Shown: positions 1 to 25,608 of the stretch, piece after piece
Numbering within the stretch: the first letter of the stretch is position 1
How the letters are laid out: the number at the start of each line of letters is the position of its first letter
Assembly (NCBI RefSeq): GCF_000315625.1
Contig: NW_005434629.1
Coordinates: 6,681-70,680, forward strand
Direction of reading: 5' to 3'
DNA from: Guillardia theta CCMP2712
Taxonomy: Eukaryota; Cryptophyceae; Pyrenomonadales; Geminigeraceae
DNA length: 64,000 nt
Program-made: the position numbers and the translations under genes
Notes under the pieces: generated by a model
Databases searched by the model: none
What the model was told of the DNA's origin: nothing
What the model saw: the letters and a program-made list of their open reading frames with translations, nothing else

Positions 1-99
1 AATGCCTCCCTTTCTATGTTCATGTCTGTCTCTCTCTGTCTCTCTCTCCCTCTCTCTCATTGTCCCTGCAGTTGACAGAGTCTCCACCCGAGGGAGTGA

Positions 100-133
100 G
101 AGTGCGGGAGGGGGAGAGAGAGAGAGAGAGAGA

Positions 134-202
<69 letters not shown>

Positions 203-340
203 GGAGAGAGAGAGAGCGAGAGAAAGAGAGAGAGAGAGAGGGAGAGAGAGAGAGCGAGAGTGAGGATGGGGGGAGGGAGAGGGAGAGGGAGAGAGGGAGA
301 GAGAGACAGAGTGAGTGAGTGAGTGAGTGTGTGAGTTAGG
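100..340. repeat. GA-rich microsatellite
   Basis: About 240 bases of nearly pure GAGA with occasional GAGT, GAGC and GGGA variants, ending in a short GAGT run. It lies just before the AG acceptor at 402-403, so it is probably intronic. The Arg/Glu and Ser/Leu reading frames through it are repeat artefacts. Confidence 0.9.
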
Positions 341-403
341 GGGGAAAGGAGTGAGTGAGGGAGTTGGGGAGGGAGGGAGTTGGGTCTCATGTAGCTGCTG
401 CAG

Positions 404-13707
<13,304 letters not shown>

Positions 13708-13761
13708 TTAGCTTAGATGATTTAATCTACATGAGAGGTTAAGTTATGTACATGCTCCAGG

Positions 13762-16700
13762 TCAGTCGCTCTTCCTCGAAGTCTGTTCCTCCTCATCCTC
13801 CTCGCTTCGCTTCAGGCGGATTCTCCGTCGCAGGTTCCTGTCCTCGTACGGCACCACTGAGTTGTAGTGCTCGCCCCCGCTGTACTCGTGCATGTGGTAG
13901 CTCAGGCGCAGAGGCGGGCCCTCGTAGGGCGCTTCTGCGTCGGGAAAGAGCTGCCGGGTCATGTCATGGCGGTAGACCTCGATGTTGCGCTTGAGGGCGT
14001 GGCAGAGGGCGATGATTTCATGCTGCCCCCCCCACGCGGTCGTTCTTCCTATCCGTTTGCAGTACTCCTCGAAGGTGTCCTTGCCCAGTGAGAGGAAGTG
14101 CTTGAAGTGATCCTCGTGCTACAAGGCAGTCAGTCAAGACGGGCAAGGGAGCACAGCGACAATACCTTGAGCATGTAGTCGCACGCTAGTCGTCGGAGGC
14201 TCTTGTAGTTGTGGATCACTTCCCCGTGCCTCGCGCTTCTCTTCAGCTGGTCGCTAATCGCTGCAAACAAACAGTGCCCGTCCGCCGGGATCTCGACCAG
14301 GGACAGGCCGTGCTCAGCTAATTTCTGCGACAACACTCTGCTCTCAAGTTCCCTGTTCTGCTTCGCCCGCTTGCGAGCAAGTCGAGCCATGATCTCCTCT
14401 TCCGTAGGGTTCCTCTTGCGCTTCTTCTTCGAGCCCGCGGCCTTCCCATCTGGACGGGCGTCGCCGGTCTCTCGCTCCTGCTTCTCCTTGAGACTCCGCA
14501 TGGCCGAGCCTTCCGACGAGAACTCGTCCGAGTCAAGCGCCCCCGCATTCACGATCTCTATCTCGTACTTGCTCGACAGATGTGCGAGCTTCTCGGCGCC
14601 CCTGCCTTTCCCGTCCTCCTTCCAGTGACTTCGTCTTGTCTTGCTCGACAGTGCGAAGGTCAGGCCGTCCTCCTTGAGGGTCGACCATCGTATCCCGTCC
14701 TCGTCATCCAACCAGCTGCCGCTGTCGATGCTGCTCCACTTGATGTTCTCCAAGTCAGTGTACGACGACAATTTCAGTTGCCCGCGTGTAGCGACTTGGG
14801 CTCGCAGAATCTGAGAGCAAGGTGAGCAGAGTCAGAGGTGGGAGGGCGAAGTCACATTGGAGTCAGTCAGGCGATAGAAACATTTCTCCTCGTTCTGCTT
14901 CAAGATCACCTGCTTGCATCATCAATCGAGTGTAAGAGAACTTCGCTCGACGCACCTCCTTCCTCTGCTCCTTGAAGATCGACAGCTGCCTCTTGTCCTT
15001 GTACTCGTGCCATGTCCTGTTCGAAGCTTCGTGCATGCAGACCAGTCGCTTCCGGCTGTCACTGGATGTCCAGCATTCGCATGACTCCCATGCGCCAGTC
15101 TCCAACAAGGTCCACCTGCTCCTGACGTCAGGAGAACCAAGACAGGTTCGTGAGGCAGTCAAGGCAGAGGTTCAACGCAATATTAGGGCAAGGTTACAAC
15201 GACCTTCCGTTCTTCGAGGTTCCGAAAGAATATGATATTCCAAAGTCGTCAATTCTGATCGTCAACTGAGAGTTCAACACGTCAGGAGCAAGTTGTTTGA
15301 GGAGGACTTCATGACCTTTCTTTCTGTATCTACCAAGTAGATAGAGAGACATGCCTGAACCAGCATCGTGTCCGCCTTCCCATTCTCTGACACTGTCCAC
15401 TTGAGACTCGGCGATGCTTGAATTGCATCTCCCATTGCTCGACTTTTGAACGTGACGCCGTCGTCGTTGGATCTCTTGTTCGCCTTTAACGTGTCAACTC
15501 GACCAACTTTCGGCTTTCGCCTCGAAGGGACAAGTTTATCACTTCCTTCTCCTGCAATCCGCAACAAGGTCACTCAAGGCACCGGACAACCCTCAACTAG
15601 AGTCCTCACCGTTACTCAAGTCGTGCGATTCGCTCGGATCTTCATCTCGATCGGCCTCTGCTGATTCGCTCTTGCCTTCCTTTCTATGTACATCTTTCTT
15701 GTTTCTTCTCTCTGGCCTCAACCCGACAGCGTCCTGGCGACTCGTCAGTCATATTGGATCAGCACATCGCCCTCGCACATTCGCTGAACTCTTAGACACG
15801 CCCTTGCTTCGAGCTCCAGCAGACGGGACATTCTCAACCTGACCATCTTCGTCGGCATACATAGTCTGTACATGACCATTCAGCTACAGGCTGAGTGTTT
15901 CCACATCGACATCCATTGCCACTGACCTGGATCTGCTGTTCGCCTGTCTGCATTGCATCTGCATTCCTTAAACCTGGATCTTGTACCGAATCCTCAAGCT
16001 CCTGGCCCACCAGCGTCACTTCAACATTCAAGTGCCTGTCTTGCCTTACTTGTTCAGATCCAGCTGACGACTGCTTGCCGACAGCTTGTACTAACGCCAT
16101 GTTCTGTGTCAGCGATTGAGATTCGCTGTTCATCGTGAAGCCCATCAAGGCGTTGTCTATTGCGATTCCAGCGTTCACGGTTGGATCGTTGGCTGCTGCG
16201 ATGTTTGCCTGCGACCAAGAAACCTGCCCTTGCTTTGATTGGATCCCACTTGCCGCCATCAGGCTGGATCAAAACATCATCCACGATCGCAACAAGCGCA
16301 CGACATACCTGGTTTCTGTGCCAGACCCGCTAGTCATGTAACCTTCAGAATTTGAAGGAGACATGACTGGATTCGGGCCAGCTTCTCCAACAAACATGCC
16401 GGAAGATGTCACCAGACTCGAGTTGTTCTTTTGACAGTCAGTCCGAAACATCTCGACAACCAAGAGCATGTCGCTTACCATCATCTCGATACAAGGCGGA
16501 GGAGGCACCGCTGCCACCATGGCAACAGTGCTGTCTAACATCTGATGCTGAGGGCCGTACGTTTGGCGATAATCGACAAAGGCAGCAGGGTTGCCCGCAA
16601 CTTGTGAGCCTGAAGGTCCTTGAGGGACAGGCAGTGGCATCCCTACAGTACTAGCCGGGTGTCCAGGCTGTCATGGATGTCAGTCGGAGAGCTGGAGTGA

Positions 16701-19700
16701 GCTGGTTCTCACCGTAGGGTCAGTCTGGATGATTCCTGAGCTGCCGGTCCTTCGAGCGAGATGTTCTGAATATGACGGGTGGTTGGGTAAGTTCGACCAC
16801 GATGGTCCTGCTGTCAGCAACTCAATCGGGAGTAGGTGAACCGCAACGCTATCAACCTGCGAGGTTGCTGTCGGCAGATTCATTCCCGACGTTGCCATGA
16901 CTCGCGGTCTCCGGCGGTTGAGACCCAGGGACGAGAAACTTTGACGCATTGAGAAATATTTGATCTGCGGGTCCCAGCTGTGGCGTCTTCTTCTTTCTGC
17001 CTCTCCTCTTCGGTTTCGAGATTAGCTGCGGGAAGCGACTCAGCATCGCCATGGCAACATATAAAAGTCCCACCTCATGGGAAATCGCTGGCGGCTGCTG
17101 GAAAGTGACATCGTCCCTCAGAGCCGGTGTTGGCGGAGTTTGCATATGGACTTCAGCTGTTCATTGTCGCGTAAATCCATGAGAATCTGAAAAATACAAC
17201 TCACCTTGACTCTTTCCGATCTGCATTTGCAGGCTTGAGGCTGGCAATGACAAGGCTGTGGACGAAGAGGGCATTGGATTGGAGCTGTAGTTTGGTAACT
17301 GTGGCGGAAGGCAGACAGGATGAGCTTGTCCTGGAGCTCCAAAGTTCGGACCTGCTGCTTGAAATGATTGCGGGGGGACCTGAATGATATTGTCCATGGG
17401 CAGACTCGTCATCCGTCCAGGCATCGGTGGAACATGAGCAGGCATTTGAGGAGAACAAGAGGCCAAGTTTGCTTGTGACGTGGGGGTCCCCTGATGCAAG
17501 TGAGGTTGACCCTGTGGGGGAACATGGCTTCTATCGTACTCCAACGAGCTACTGTATGTGTAGGCAACCATGCCCTGCTGCTTCACTGGCAACTGACTGA
17601 TCTGATGTGCGAATGATGTGATTCCAATAGAGGGAGGAGCTTGAGGAATCGTCATCTGCAGTATCTGAGACGAGGCAGGAACGTAATTCGGTTGTGAGAC
17701 ATGCGCATACGTCTGCCCCTCCATCGCGTTATACTGCATGTTGGGATGCCGTTGATACTGCTCTAGTTGAGACGTGGGAAGCTGGTTCAAAGCCATTGAG
17801 CTTATAGCAGATGATGACGTGGCAACGGTCGAACAAACTGCAACTCCTTCCTGTTCCTGTGAGTTCACATGAATGTTTCCTTGCATGCCCGAGCTTTGCG
17901 GTTGGCTGGGAGAGATTCCCTGCTTGTTGGAAGTAGCCTTTGAGGTGTCAAGAATGATATCCCTTGATGTCATCCCCTGCCTGATCGACTGGACTGGGCT
18001 TCTAAAATCCGGGTTGACAGTCTGTTGGGGCACTCAGTCAAATGCTTGGGATAGAGGATGGAAGGATTACCTTGGAAGGAGCAAGAGCTACCTGGATAGG
18101 TTGGGTTGTCTGTGCGTTTACATTGATCGCTTCTGAGTAACCCTTCTTCTGATCTTTGCGCTTGGCAGGACTCTTGACACCAACTCGTTGGGGGCCATTG
18201 CAGTTCGGGTTGACAGTATTCATCGGAATCATTGGTTGAGCTGGCTGTCGTTGCACATCGGCATTCGGTGCGAGCAACGAACTGTAGGAAAATCTCTGAT
18301 CGTCTTGTGGAGCCTTTACGTTTGCACTCGCGCTCGCTGCTATATGGCCTTGTTGTGGTCCCGCCGCTTCGAGGTGGATCTGCTTCTCCTTCCCATCTGA
18401 CTGGAGCTCAGAAGATGGCTCGCTTGCAGAAGCATTCTTGTCTTGAGGGAAGGCTGCGAGACACGAGTTACTCACACTTGTGGGGTCATCCAAGTCTAAC
18501 GGACCTTCTGTCGGCTTGTTCTGAGTCAGCATGGCTGCGCTGAAGGTCTTGTAGTAAGAGTTCTCTGAAGGCGCCTGCATGCCTGGCTGCGGTGGAATGG
18601 GAGGGTTGGGAAGAGAATGATAGCCTTGAAAGTTCTGAGCCATCTCAGATCCTGGCTGATGCATTTGGCAGGCTCCATCATTGCCTTCAATCTCAGGAAA
18701 CGCGCAGATGCCGGGAGGAGCTGATTGTGCTGTCGCCATGCCGTCCTGTTCAACAACTTTGTTGGACTTGGAAAATCGATAATCCGCTGACCAAGAATAC
18801 TGAGCATCACCCGTATACGCTTTGGACAAGTTCATTTGCAGATTCGGATCGTTGTTTGGATACATTCCCATGACATTGCATGGCACATTGCAAGGGTATT
18901 GGAGCTGCTGGAAGCCCTGGGGATCGATCTGAGGGTGAACAAACGAAGGATCGCAAGTGAACGGGTCAAGCATCTGGTTACCATAGAGAGCCAAATTGTT
19001 CTGAGACTCCACCGCGATCTGCATATCGTCATACGAAATCATGTCGCCTTGCATCGGATTCGGCATAGCAGCGACGTTGAACGAAGGATCATGCTGTGGC
19101 CAACCCATCACTCCATGCATTGGCATTGGAGAGACGTTTGCATTGGCACCGTAGTACTCAGGAGCACAAGATGAGGGTGGATAGAGATTAGGCTGTTGCA
19201 GCATTTGCTTGTCTCTATTCAGCATCATGTTGTCTCGGTGTGGAGCTTGCATCGGGTTGAAATTTTGAACATTGCCGTTCGAAGAGTACATGTTGGTGAC
19301 TACACCGCACTGCTGAATCGGATCGTTCTGGTTCATTCCGTTGTTTGTCTGGAAGTTGGAAACATATGACGTCGCCGAATCTTGCATGGGATGTTGAAAG
19401 GTCTTCATTTGTTGGTGCTGTTGCATACCTGATGCCAATGCTCCATCCTGGTGCACGTACGCTTCATTCCCCCCGTTGTCGTTGTAAGGCTGCATCTGCA
19501 TCTCGAGGGGCATGGCCGCCATGTTCGCAAACGACGAACCTTCCACATTGTGATTGACACTGTGAGAATCCAGAGCAGACTGATTGTTCTTGGGGACCCC
19601 GTTGAAGGCTGAAATGTTCATTTGATTGCGCATGTGATCAGCATTGCACATGATGCTTTCAGAATAATTCGCAAACGGCTGCGGTAAATAGGAGTTTCCA

Positions 19701-21038
19701 GCTCCTGGCTGAAAATCTCCCGGGAGATTATGTTGGTTCTCCTGGTAGAGTTGAGAGCCTTGGCCCTGACCAGCGCCTGTGGCATCTCCCAAAGGTTGAG
19801 CTTGAGACAGACTGATACCCTCTTGCAGCGCTAGCCCACTTGGAGGACCTTTTTCAGCCAAGTTCATCTGATTCGAAGGGTGCTTGTTGGTTTCGCCATT
19901 CTTTTTCTGCACTGCCGTTCCGTCCAGTCGGTTTTCAGAATCTGTAGCATTCTTGTTCTGAGTTAGATAGCTCTCCTTCGAAGCGTTTTCTAGGATTTTG
20001 TTCGCAGCACCCAAACTTTCCATGGCAAGATTCCTCTGGTGCACCTGTTTCATGGCCTGCGCTGTAGCCGCCTTTCCTGACATCTTCCCCCCTCGTTTCC
20101 GAGTGTTTGCTTGCGGCGAGTGGATAAGGGCATTCGCGTAAGCTGGCTGCATTTGTTCGTTGGTGAATGGAGCTGGTTGGCTCTTTTGACTAGGTGCTGA
20201 CTGTTGCATGCCTGACTCAATGGCAGCACCAGTCACTTCCTGCATCATGACTGGGCCTTTCGGATTCACATTGTTGATTCCCGGTGCTTGCGCAAAGTTG
20301 AATTGTTGATGCCCTTGTAAAATCTGAGCAGATGTCGTCGGCAATTTCGCCGTTTGCGGCAATAATTGCACGCTTTCTTGTTTCGGCTGCTTTTTAGACG
20401 CTTTCTGTGTCGATTTCTGTTGATTCTTTCTCGCAGTTGACGCTTGTAAAGGTAGTTGGGGAGTGTTTTGCATGGCTGTATGAGTTGCTTGCATGAGCAA
20501 TTGATAGTCCTTCTCCCCTTCCTGTCCTGTCGGATTCTCACTGGTAGGGATCTTCTGCTCGCCCTTCTGCATGTCACTTGGCAAGTTCTTTCCATCGCCC
20601 ACTTGTGCAGCCATCGGGTAAGTCGGCTGGGTCAACGGGGGCTGCAGCGGAGGGGTAGGGGGTTGTACGTTATGTTTTTGTCGCTTCCTCCCTGTTTGAC
20701 GCTGCTTGGAAGTCTTGCGGCCTTTCTGATCCAACAATGGACTTTGTGGAAATTGTGGCTGGATTTGTTGCTGTGCGATCTGCTGTAGCTGAAGCTGCTG
20801 TTGGGCAAGGCTCTGATTGCGGTGCTGAGCCATGAGCTGCTGCTGATGTGAATGCTGCCCCTGCATGTACTGCTGTTGGAGTAGTTGCTGTTGCGCAATC
20901 TGATGTTGCATCTGCTGCTGCATCTGCATCTGCATCTGCATTTGCTGCTGCTGGGCCAAGTGTTGATGATGCTGCTGAGCCAATTGCTGTGGCGCAATCT
21001 GGGCATGCTGCTGCTGGACTCCAATCTGCTGCTGCACG

Positions 21039-21077
<39 letters not shown>

Positions 21078-21098
21078 ACGTCCTGCTGCTGCTGCACG

Positions 21099-21161
<63 letters not shown>

Positions 21162-21164
21162 ACG

Positions 21165-21197
<33 letters not shown>

Positions 21198-21962
21198 ACG
21201 TCCTGCTGCTGCTGCTGCTGCACGTCCTTCTGCTGCACGTCCTGCTGCTGCTGCTGCTGCTGCTGCACGTCCTGCTGCTGCTGCAGGTGCTCCTGCTGCA
21301 CGTCCTGCTGCTGCTGCAGGCGCTCCTGCTGCACGTCCTGCTGCTGCTGCTGCTGCTGCACGTCCCGGCGCAGCTGTTCCTGCTGCTGGTGCTGCTGTTG
21401 ATACTGTTCTTGTAACTCTTGTTGGACAAGGTTTAGTTGCTTTTTTCGTCCTCTCTTCTGCTTTTGTCCTGGGGGAGGCAAAGGAACAAGCCCTTTGTAG
21501 CTCTGACGCTTTGGTCTTTGACCAGGTTGCTGTGGATTCAAATGCAAATGCTTCGGATTCTTGGACTCTTCTTGTTCTTCCTGCTGTAGTACCTGTTCCT
21601 CATTTTTCTTCTGTTGTGGGGCTACAGCGGACTGCTGCAGCATCTGAGAGGGGTCTGTGTGTTGCTTATCTTTCCCAGTTGCATGCTGAGTCGCAAGCTG
21701 CTGCAGGTCCTGCTGCTGCTGCTGCTGGATGTGCTGCTGCTGCTGCTGCTGCTGGATGTGCTGCTGCTGCTGCTGCTGCTGCTGGATGTGCTGCTGCTGC
21801 TGCTGCTGCTGGATGTGCTGCTGCTGCTGCTGCTGCTGGATGTGCTGCTGGACGTCCTGCTGCTGTTGGACGTCCTGCTGCTGCTGGACGTCCTGCTGCT
21901 GCTGGACGTCCTGCTGCTGCTGGACGTCCTGCTGCTGCTGGACGTCCTGCTGCTGCTGGACG

Positions 21963-21996
<34 letters not shown>

Positions 21997-23364
21997 GTAA
22001 CTGTACAGCAGCTTGCTTGTCTCGTTCTTCCAATGGTGCATGTCCCTCGAGAATCTGCGGATTCACCTCGTTCGATTCCGTTGACTGCACTTCATGATCC
22101 TCCGATGCTTTATTGTCTGCGGTTTGCAAATCTTGTTGCGCTATTATTTTTGCCTGAGAGTCGTGGTCAATAGTCGCACTGTTTTGATCCTCTTTCTGCT
22201 CTGAATTGTTTCCAACAAGCTCCGCATCTGGCTGCAAGATTTGCACTTCTACTGCACCTGCCGTGGGAGGCTCAAGTTGTTGCGGCGATTGATTAGCCGG
22301 GTCTGAAAGTGCACAGTAGCCGTCCCGTGAAGTTTCAGGGCAAGTCTGCTCCAAACCTTTCGGTACATCAAGCTTTTCGTCTGTCGACGACGAATTCGTT
22401 TGAATGTAATGCCTTCCATTCGCTTCCACATGGTTTGAGGGTATCTGCACTGAGACTACTGCGTTACCTAACGTATCTGTGACTTGCGGGGTTTTATCAG
22501 ACCCTTGTCCCTCAATATCACCCTTACCGTGCTGCACCAAATCAGAACTTTCTAGTCCTGACTTGTCAGCTTGGGGCACTATGTTGGACTTTGTCGCATT
22601 TGGCGTCTCAGCAGCTGACGTAGCTTCAACTTGCGGATCGTTCATTTGGCTAGAAGTGGGGGCATGGCTGCCTTTGAGGTCGTCATCACGCAGTGATTCA
22701 ACATTTGGCACAGAAATCTGCATTGGATCGCTGGATGGAGCTGTGGATCCCTCATCTTGGTTCCGAACGTCAGTTGATCCTGAAGGATCTACTCGATCAA
22801 TCAGAGTGATCGTGCAATTTGAGCTTTCCTGATCCTGTAGAACAATCAGTGGATATAGAGGAACAAGAATACAGCAAGGAAAAGTGATCAAAAGCTTACA
22901 CCAACCTGGACTAGGTTGGAGGGACTGGTCGCAATAGCAGGAGCTTGTATCAACTCTTCTCCAGCGCCAGCACGTTGATTCTTGAAGTTCTCTGTCTCTA
23001 TTTCGAGTTTTGAATCGAGCGATTCCCCATTCTCTTTATCCTTCTTGCCACAAGTTTCGTTTTGAACATGTTCCCCATTCTCCTCTTGCTTTGTTTCACT
23101 CAAGGATTGAATCTCTGACATCTGTGGCAGACCGCCTGCTGCCTTTCCCAGTTTCACAGGATCAAGATCGTCTTGTTTGGCACTTGCAGTCTTGACGAGG
23201 TTTTCCTCCATGCATTCGTCGTTGTGATGTTCACTGCATTTTTCAGTAGCTATTTCAATCCCTTGCTCACATTCGGTTTGATTGTGTGAGCTAATGGCCT
23301 TGACCTCGTTGTCAAGGGATTCTGTAATTCCAACCTGAATAGAGCTCAAGCTGTTTGCATCCAT
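13762..23364 (-). CDS. Glutamine-rich, AT-hook-like protein with C-terminal OTU protease domain
   Basis: Exons in coding order: 23364-22906, 22834-18071, 18021-17205, 17156-16857, 16810-16713, 16667-16309, 16263-15927, 15865-15779, 15733-15610, 15551-15361 (or 15355 with a GC donor), 15265-15204, 15121-14956, 14909-14856, 14810-14166, 14118-13762. All junctions keep frame: about 2,939 residues. Residues 1-430 are acidic and disordered-looking; about 430-535 and 640-850 are polyglutamine with QQQQDV and QQHI repeats; short basic RGRKK motifs near 613 and 2065 resemble AT-hooks; the middle is rich in Gln, Asn, Met and Pro. The last 170 residues form an OTU domain of the OTUD6 kind, with IPADGHCLFAA (catalytic Cys codon 14271-14273) and GEHYNSV (His codon 13867-13869). 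OTU proteases remove ubiquitin from proteins. A separate OTU gene starting at the Met at 15862 is possible. Confidence 0.75.
20990..21375. repeat. Second CAG/CTG polyglutamine block
   Basis: Long CAG runs on the minus strand, interrupted by GACGTG (Asp-Val) and by GAGCAC or GAGCGC codons. The longest uninterrupted run spans about 21104-21160. In frame with the Q-rich protein. Confidence 0.9.
21700..21995. repeat. CAG/CTG repeats coding polyglutamine, QQQQDV array
   Basis: On the minus strand these CAG runs encode Gln blocks. About seven copies of an 18-bp unit at roughly 21848-21965 give QQQQDV; the adjacent blocks alternate about seven Gln with His-Ile. The frame is kept throughout, so the repeat lies within coding sequence. 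Confidence 0.9.
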
Positions 23365-25608
23365 CGGAACAAGATGTATTTGCCTCTACTCAATCCAATA
23401 TGGAGCTTTAAAATGCTTCATGGCAGAAAAGACTGAGTCAAATCATGCCCATCCATGAGTATTTGACTTTAGATCAGCCAACAAGAAACGTTCCAGAAAT
23501 GAAATACTGCTCGCTACATTAACAAGAGTACATCATTTTCACTCTCGGTGAGAAACAATTTGCGTTGAAACAAATCATTGGCTATGTAGGAACTTCCTTC
23601 GGAATGTTGCCACCGCACTCTACCATTCTCAATGGCTGTTGACCTACTAACACAGCACGAAAGGTCCTGTCTGGAATCCAGAGAGTGAGACCTGCATACA
23701 GATGTCAGCGTCAAAACTCAGTAATAAAAATCATGAGAAGATGCATGGTATGGAACAAATCGAGTTGAAACAGCGAAGAGCAAGTATCAGGAGACGACAT
23801 CGAGACCATTCTGCAGTGTGCAAACACTTTGAGATGGCAGAAGACCGTATCGGATGAACAATGATACAACTCTCTTCTATCTCAAGAAGTGATGCAACTT
23901 CTAGACAAACACGGAAATTCGACTCCTAGCATCCGGGCAAGCATCACTGAACACACCGGACAGCCTTACTCAAGTTCACTCAATCTCTCAAGTTCACTCA
24001 ATCTCTCAATCATGTGTATTACGGCATCACTTTCCCTTCTCATGGTTCTGCACATCATAATCTCTCTTACGTGACTTCCTTGGCTCTGTCCTCCCTCCTT
24101 CCCTCCCTCTTCTCCTGTCTCCTCACTTTGCAATCACACCTTGCAAGGAGCCTCTAAGCCTTCAACACTCTGCCCTGCTCTTATCTCTCTGCTGGTCTGC
24201 TCAGAAATATTTTCAAACATATTTCATCAACCTCCCCTCCTGTCCCCTTTCCCCTCCACTGTCCTCCCCCTTCCCCCTCCTTTCCCCTCTCCTCCTCCCC
24301 TGCCCCCCCCCCTCTTCCCGTCCTCTCCCCATATCCCCTCTCCCGTCCCTTCATTCCCCCTTCCCCACCCTTCTTCTTTTCCTTCTGCTCTTCCCATCTC
24401 CTCGTGCTCGGAGCACTCCGCACCCTGACCACCCACCTTTCCTTCCATTCCAATCAGCGAGTCGCCCTTGCTTCCATACTTTTCACTATAACCTTCCTCT
24501 CTGTCTCTCTTGTCCCTCCTCCTCCTCCCTCCTCACCCACTCTGCATCAGATCAATCTTCATCCCTCCACCTGCCCACCCCTTACCTCGGCTGCCATGGC
24601 TGCCCGCGCTTCTCAGTTGACTAAAATAATCTCTATGCATACATGTTAACTGAATTCTACGGCCATTGTGACGGTCACTATCCGATAGCACTACGGTATC
24701 CTGGCTGGGGCCGGGCCCCGGCGGACTGCCGCAGTGCCGCGGCCCCGGGCCTCACGCCGGCCCGCGGCGCCGCGGATCGATGCTGGCCGCGTTGAAAGCG
24801 GCTCTTGACTCATCGTGGTAACTGGCCAACGGCCAACCGTTGAACTTTACTCAAAGTTAAGTTAAAAATCAGTACGAGTTGAACGGTCTTCACGCCGTTC
24901 AGCCTGGGCCCAGTCCCTACGCGCCGCGTGCCACCCGCGCCGGCACTCGGAGTGGAAACCCGCCGGACTCCCGGAGTTCGGAACCCGGCATTCCAGGGGC
25001 CCGCCGCCCGGCCGGAGTCGCCGGTACTAGTTGCAAATATTTTAAATTGTACCATAGACAAGATTTTAGATCTGAATGACATTCAAATACCAAATTGATA
25101 AGTAAAATTTCAACATTTATCTAGGTATGAGATGGAAATCTGAGACAAAATGTATTTTATAATGGTTCTCAGTTTTAAAAATGTACGTAGTAAGACCTTC
25201 GACCCCTTTTCGTAATGATGATGGGCGGTCGAGGGCGAACGGGGAGGGATGGGATGGAGGACGAGCAGCGTCACGAGGAAGAGAAGAAGTAGGAGGAGCA
25301 AGACAGTGGGGAAGAGCAGAGTTCTCTCGTTGTTGACTCCTGTTTGAAATGTTTGTTGCTTTTGTGCCTCCCCCCCGCCCCCCCTTCTTTCCCAGCATGC
25401 CTTGCGCCCCTTCGTCTTTCTTGGTCCCACTTGCTCTTTCCCGTCCCACCTGCTGTCACCCACCCTGCCATCTTCTCATCTACTGTCCCCTCTCCATCCT
25501 TTCCTTTCCTACCCTGACCTCTACGTGTTTCAAAGACTGCTGTCTGAGTGACTTTTTGCTCCCTCAGTTCCCGGAAATACTTCGGAGGGCTCCTCTTGCG
25601 CCGTCGAG
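23365..25608. other. Intergenic region with GC-rich island
   Basis: Between two divergent genes. It holds unremarkable sequence to about 24060, then a pyrimidine-rich tract of CCCTCC and CCCCTT type (24090-24590), then an island of GGCC/CCGG-rich sequence (about 24710-25025) flanked by AT-rich DNA, then the upstream region of the Zn2Cys6 gene. No coding sequence recognised. Confidence 0.6.
24710..25025. repeat. GGCC/CCGG-rich island 1
   Basis: Extremely GC-rich patch built from GGCC, CCGG, GACT and AGTC words with several short palindromes, abruptly bordered by AT-rich sequence. It resembles three other islands in this window (36180-36900, 45340-45900 and 55135-55440). No ORF or known element was recognised. 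Confidence 0.5.

Noticed and set aside
20848-22173. Plus-strand polyalanine/polyleucine ORFs
   Set aside because: Mirror frames of the minus-strand CAG repeat that codes polyglutamine; nothing protein-like outside the repeat.
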